A model generated the notes under the pieces. The model was not told the DNA's origin and ran no database searches. It saw nothing but the letters and a program-made list of their open reading frames with translations. From DUOA01 sp012839095 (GTDB lineage: Bacteria > Bacillota > Clostridia > Caldicoprobacterales > DTU083), in NCBI GenBank assembly GCA_050951505.1, contig JBMNJE010000012.1:18903-82902 (forward strand): DNA of 64,000 bases, read 5' to 3'. Below are positions 61,895-64,000 of the stretch, piece after piece. Every line of letters begins with the position of its first letter. Position 1 is the stretch's first letter. Both the position numbers and the translations under genes were made by a program.

Positions 61895-63452
61895 GATAGC
61901 GTCAAGATACTATGGGTTTTATAGAAAAAGCATCCCCTGTTTATATATGAACTCAAAAACCCCTTATTGATTTTAGGAATTGGGAAGCCCAAGTCCTTTT
62001 ACCTATATTCAGAACAGTGATGTTTCCAATAGCCTCGTTCGAAGCTTTCAGCCTGCGCTTTTTAATAATCTCTTGATCAATTTTTATTTCCTTTTCTTCT
62101 CTCGCTGCTGCCTTCTTTTTCTTCATAAACAGCTCATATATGTCACCACCGTTTGCTGCAAAGGCTCTCAGCCTGGACATCTGATCCACGCCTGTTCGGC
62201 ACCATCCCAGAGGCCTTGAGCTCAGCCTGGACGATAAGATATGGCTGACATGACCTTCTGCACTGCAACCGGCATAATCTGCCTCATACTGCCGCCGTAT
62301 CCCTTTCCAGTTGCCCATTATATATCTTCTTGCTTGCTTAACAGCTTCCTTCTTTGTCTCTGACTCGGTAGCACTTATGATTGTATCCAGAAGATCTTTT
62401 ACACTCTTTTTATCATCTGCTTTTATATAATGCCACATAATTGATTTAGCGTGGCACATATGCGCTGTAGCCTGTGTCACATACTTTGTCAGGTGATAAC
62501 GGTCCAGTACATAGGTACTCCCTTTTATCCAGTTTAATCCGTTCTTTATCCAGGGTGCACCATCCCCTGACAGGTATATTTTTTCTATCCTGTCCATATC
62601 ATAAACTCTGTCCATGTAATCCGATACTTCTACCCATAGCTCATCACTGTCGGCATAAACACCGCTGAAATACCTGGGGTTTATCAGTTCCCACCGGTCT
62701 TTGCCGGTCTCCTTTTTACCCTCATGCACATAGACCAGCTTTGGCTCCACTATCCCTCCCTCCTGAAGTGACACATGATCTTCATCAGCCTCTATGTAGA
62801 GCACCTTTGCTGACTTCTTATCATCTTTAATTCCTGCCGCAGCATTATCTACACTGCCAAGTTCCCGGATGCTGTTCATTACTGTCTGTGACGTTAGTTC
62901 TACCGCCTCAGATGCCTGCTTTGAGCTCCTGTCATAGGACATATATATGGCATCCTTTATCAGCTTTGCCTTTAGTGACGCATCCATCTTATCATGGGCT
63001 TTTATGCCTACCGCTTCATCTGATAGATAGCTGTATTCCCCTGTCTTTTTGCTCTTATAGTAGGTCCTTTCATACCTGACTTCACCAAATATTGTTAAGA
63101 GCCCCTTCGCTGCTGCTCTCTCTTTTATTTGCCAATCCCTTTTTCGTTCCTTACTGTTTTTGTATATCTCGTTTACTGTCTCTAATGCCTCTGCTACTAA
63201 TTTTGCCCCAACCTCATCCAGGGTCTTCTTTGTCGCAAGTATGAATACAGATATATCCCTGCTTTCCTTTACCAGCTTCTCCAATTCCTCATTAAAACTA
63301 CTAGTGATTTTACTTATGATTTCATGTATAATAGGTTCCATAAAGAGTATCTTCCTTTCTGTGTTTTGTTTTTGTCAAATTACATGATATCACAGAGGAG
63401 GTACTCTTTTCTTCTGTTTTTGGTTTTTTACCCAAAGTAATTTTACACTAAG
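61895..63452 (-). mobile_element. ISLre2-family insertion sequence, complete
   Basis: The 1558-base element is bounded by nine-base direct repeats. Its ends are imperfect inverted repeats: the left end (GATAGCGTCAAGATACTATG onward) and the complement of the right end (CTTAGTGTAAAATTACTTTG onward) agree at most positions through GGGT. Size, duplication length and transposase all fit the ISLre2 family. The transposase gene is intact, so this may be a recent insertion. Confidence 0.92.
61953..63341 (-). CDS. ISLre2-family transposase
   Basis: The 462-residue protein is the UPF0236/ISLre2 transposase. It has an N-terminal helical region, a middle with FGEVRYERTYYKSKKTGEYSY and a DDE-type core with VLYIEADEDHVSLQEGG, KIYLSGDGAPWIKNGLNWI and YVLDRYHLTKYV. 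The frame is complete from the ATG at 63341 to the stop at 61953. It is probably functional. Confidence 0.94.
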   Translation of the reverse strand: MEPIIHEIISKITSSFNEELEKLVKESRDISVFILATKKTLDEVGAKLVAEALETVNEIYKNSKERKRDWQIKERAAAKGLLTIFGEVRYERTYYKSKKTGEYSYLSDEAVGIKAHDKMDASLKAKLIKDAIYMSYDRSSKQASEAVELTSQTVMNSIRELGSVDNAAAGIKDDKKSAKVLYIEADEDHVSLQEGGIVEPKLVYVHEGKKETGKDRWELINPRYFSGVYADSDELWVEVSDYMDRVYDMDRIEKIYLSGDGAPWIKNGLNWIKGSTYVLDRYHLTKYVTQATAHMCHAKSIMWHYIKADDKKSVKDLLDTIISATESETKKEAVKQARRYIMGNWKGIRRQYEADYAGCSAEGHVSHILSSRLSSRPLGWCRTGVDQMSRLRAFAANGGDIYELFMKKKKAAAREEKEIKIDQEIIKKRRLKASNEAIGNITVLNIGKRTWASQFLKSIRGF

Positions 63453-63461
63453 TAGTATTTG
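63453..63461 (+). repeat. Target-site duplication, right copy
   Basis: This is the second copy of the nine-base TAGTATTTG, directly after the ISLre2 right end and inside the tnpA reading frame. Confidence 0.92.
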
Positions 63462-64000
63462 CACCAAAGTTTAGAAGACAAGTAATTTATGGAAAGATTA
63501 AAAAAGACGTTGCAAATATATTAAGTACGCTTTGTAAAAGAAAAGGCGTAGAAATTGTAGAAGCCGAATGCTGTAGGGATCATATACACATGTTGGTGAG
63601 AATTCCACCAAGTATAAGTGTATCGAGTTTTATGGGATACTAAAAGGAAAAAGCTCATTGATGATATTTGATAGACATGCAAATCTAAAATATAAATATG
63701 GTAACCGACATTTCTGGTGTAGAGGTTATTATGTTGATACAGTAGGAAAAAATGCAAAGAAAATAGAAGAGTATATAAAGAATCAATTACAAGAAGATTT
63801 AACATATGATCAAATATCATTGAGAGAATATATTGACCCGTTTACGGGTGAGCCAGTAAACAAACGGCAACAAATACAAAGCCCTTTAGGGCTAGTCCGA
63901 GAATAAGGTGCGGCTGGCGAACTTATTCAGAGAGTCTTTAGACTCATGCCGGTACCAGCCCTTATAGGGCTGAGCAAACCCACCGGCTAAGCCGGTGGTT

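Larger units (their letters stand above)
61837..63906 (+). pseudogene. tnpA: IS200/IS605 TnpA (Y1 transposase), split by an ISLre2 insertion and frameshifted
   Basis: The first 20 codons (from a TTG at 61837 behind AAAGGAGG) read MDMNSLSHTKWECKYHIVF. The gene is then interrupted at 61895 and resumes after 63452 as VFAPKFRRQVIYGKIKKDV. The HUH motif is present (DHIHMLV). A second fault follows: after SSFMGY one base is missing and a stop (63641-63643) appears; the frame LKGKSSLMIFDRHANLKYK continues one base over. The Y1 tyrosine helix (IEEYIKNQLQED) and the C-terminus are intact. With two independent breaks the gene cannot make active transposase. Confidence 0.92.
61715..64000 (+). mobile_element. 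IS200/IS605-type element, interrupted and running to the window edge
   Basis: The element is recognised by its Y1 transposase gene and by subterminal hairpins at both sides: CCACCTGC/GCAGGTGG with a three-base loop (61726-61744) on the left, and CCACCGGC/GCCGGTGG with a TAA loop (63980-63998) on the right. Such hairpins are bound by the transposase in this family, which moves as single-stranded DNA and makes no target duplication. A complete ISLre2 element sits inside it. The exact outer ends are approximate; the right end may lie just past the window. Confidence 0.82.

Noticed and set aside
1..64000. CRISPR arrays, tRNA and rRNA genes
   Set aside because: No regularly spaced direct repeats, cloverleaf-like segments or rRNA-like stretches were seen.

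Overview
The window is from an endospore-forming, low-to-mid GC member of the Clostridia. The evidence is: gpr, spoIIP, yqfC, yqfD, a CotF-type coat protein and a PdaA-like deacetylase; the Firmicutes housekeeping order holA / rpsT / gpr / spoIIP / lepA / hemW / hrcA / grpE / dnaK / dnaJ / prmA / rsmE / mtaB / HIT / rpsU and yqfC / yqfD / phoH / pgpH / ybeY; a CIRCE element; a Gram-positive LexA box; and frequent TTG/GTG starts behind strong GGAGG sites. I cannot name the species. No rRNA, tRNA or CRISPR array was seen.

Layout. 1-0.33 kb: start of an IS1634-type transposase, cut by the window edge. 0.33-12.3 kb: an exopolysaccharide locus. It has a damaged capD/epsC-type dehydratase, an initiating phosphoglycosyl transferase, a FemAB/GNAT-like protein, a PLP enzyme, an asparagine-synthetase-like ligase, a GT4-NodB fusion, a Wzy-like polymerase and a kinase-MurJ fusion. 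12.3-19.7 kb: a reverse-strand aldolase/dehydrogenase pair, a coat protein, a LexA-controlled RQC/HTH protein and a small sugar-oxidoreductase operon. 19.7-26.9 kb: lysC, dut, a lipoprotein, holA, rpsT, gpr and spoIIP. 26.9-32.3 kb: a sortase-assembled pilus operon behind a cyclic-di-GMP-I riboswitch, placed between spoIIP and lepA. 32.3-53.7 kb: conserved translation, heat-shock and sporulation genes, with nfeD/floA inside. 53.7-61.5 kb: a PdaA-like deacetylase, then a glycan-catabolic cluster that is decaying (broken amidohydrolase, truncated glycosidase). 61.7-64 kb: an IS200/IS605-type element interrupted by an ISLre2 element.

How the genes fit together. The most striking unit is the pilus operon. 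Its order (large surface protein, small basic protein, signal-peptidase-like protein, isopeptide pilin, class B sortase, minor pilin) matches the streptococcal FCT pilus layout. The signal-peptidase-like protein lacks both catalytic residues, as streptococcal SipA does. The riboswitch and its terminator suggest the operon is switched on by c-di-GMP, tying pili to the sessile state. The exopolysaccharide locus is compact and has two unusual fusions plus a three-gene module that looks suited to adding or amidating an amino-acid-like group on the sugar chain; that role is inference.
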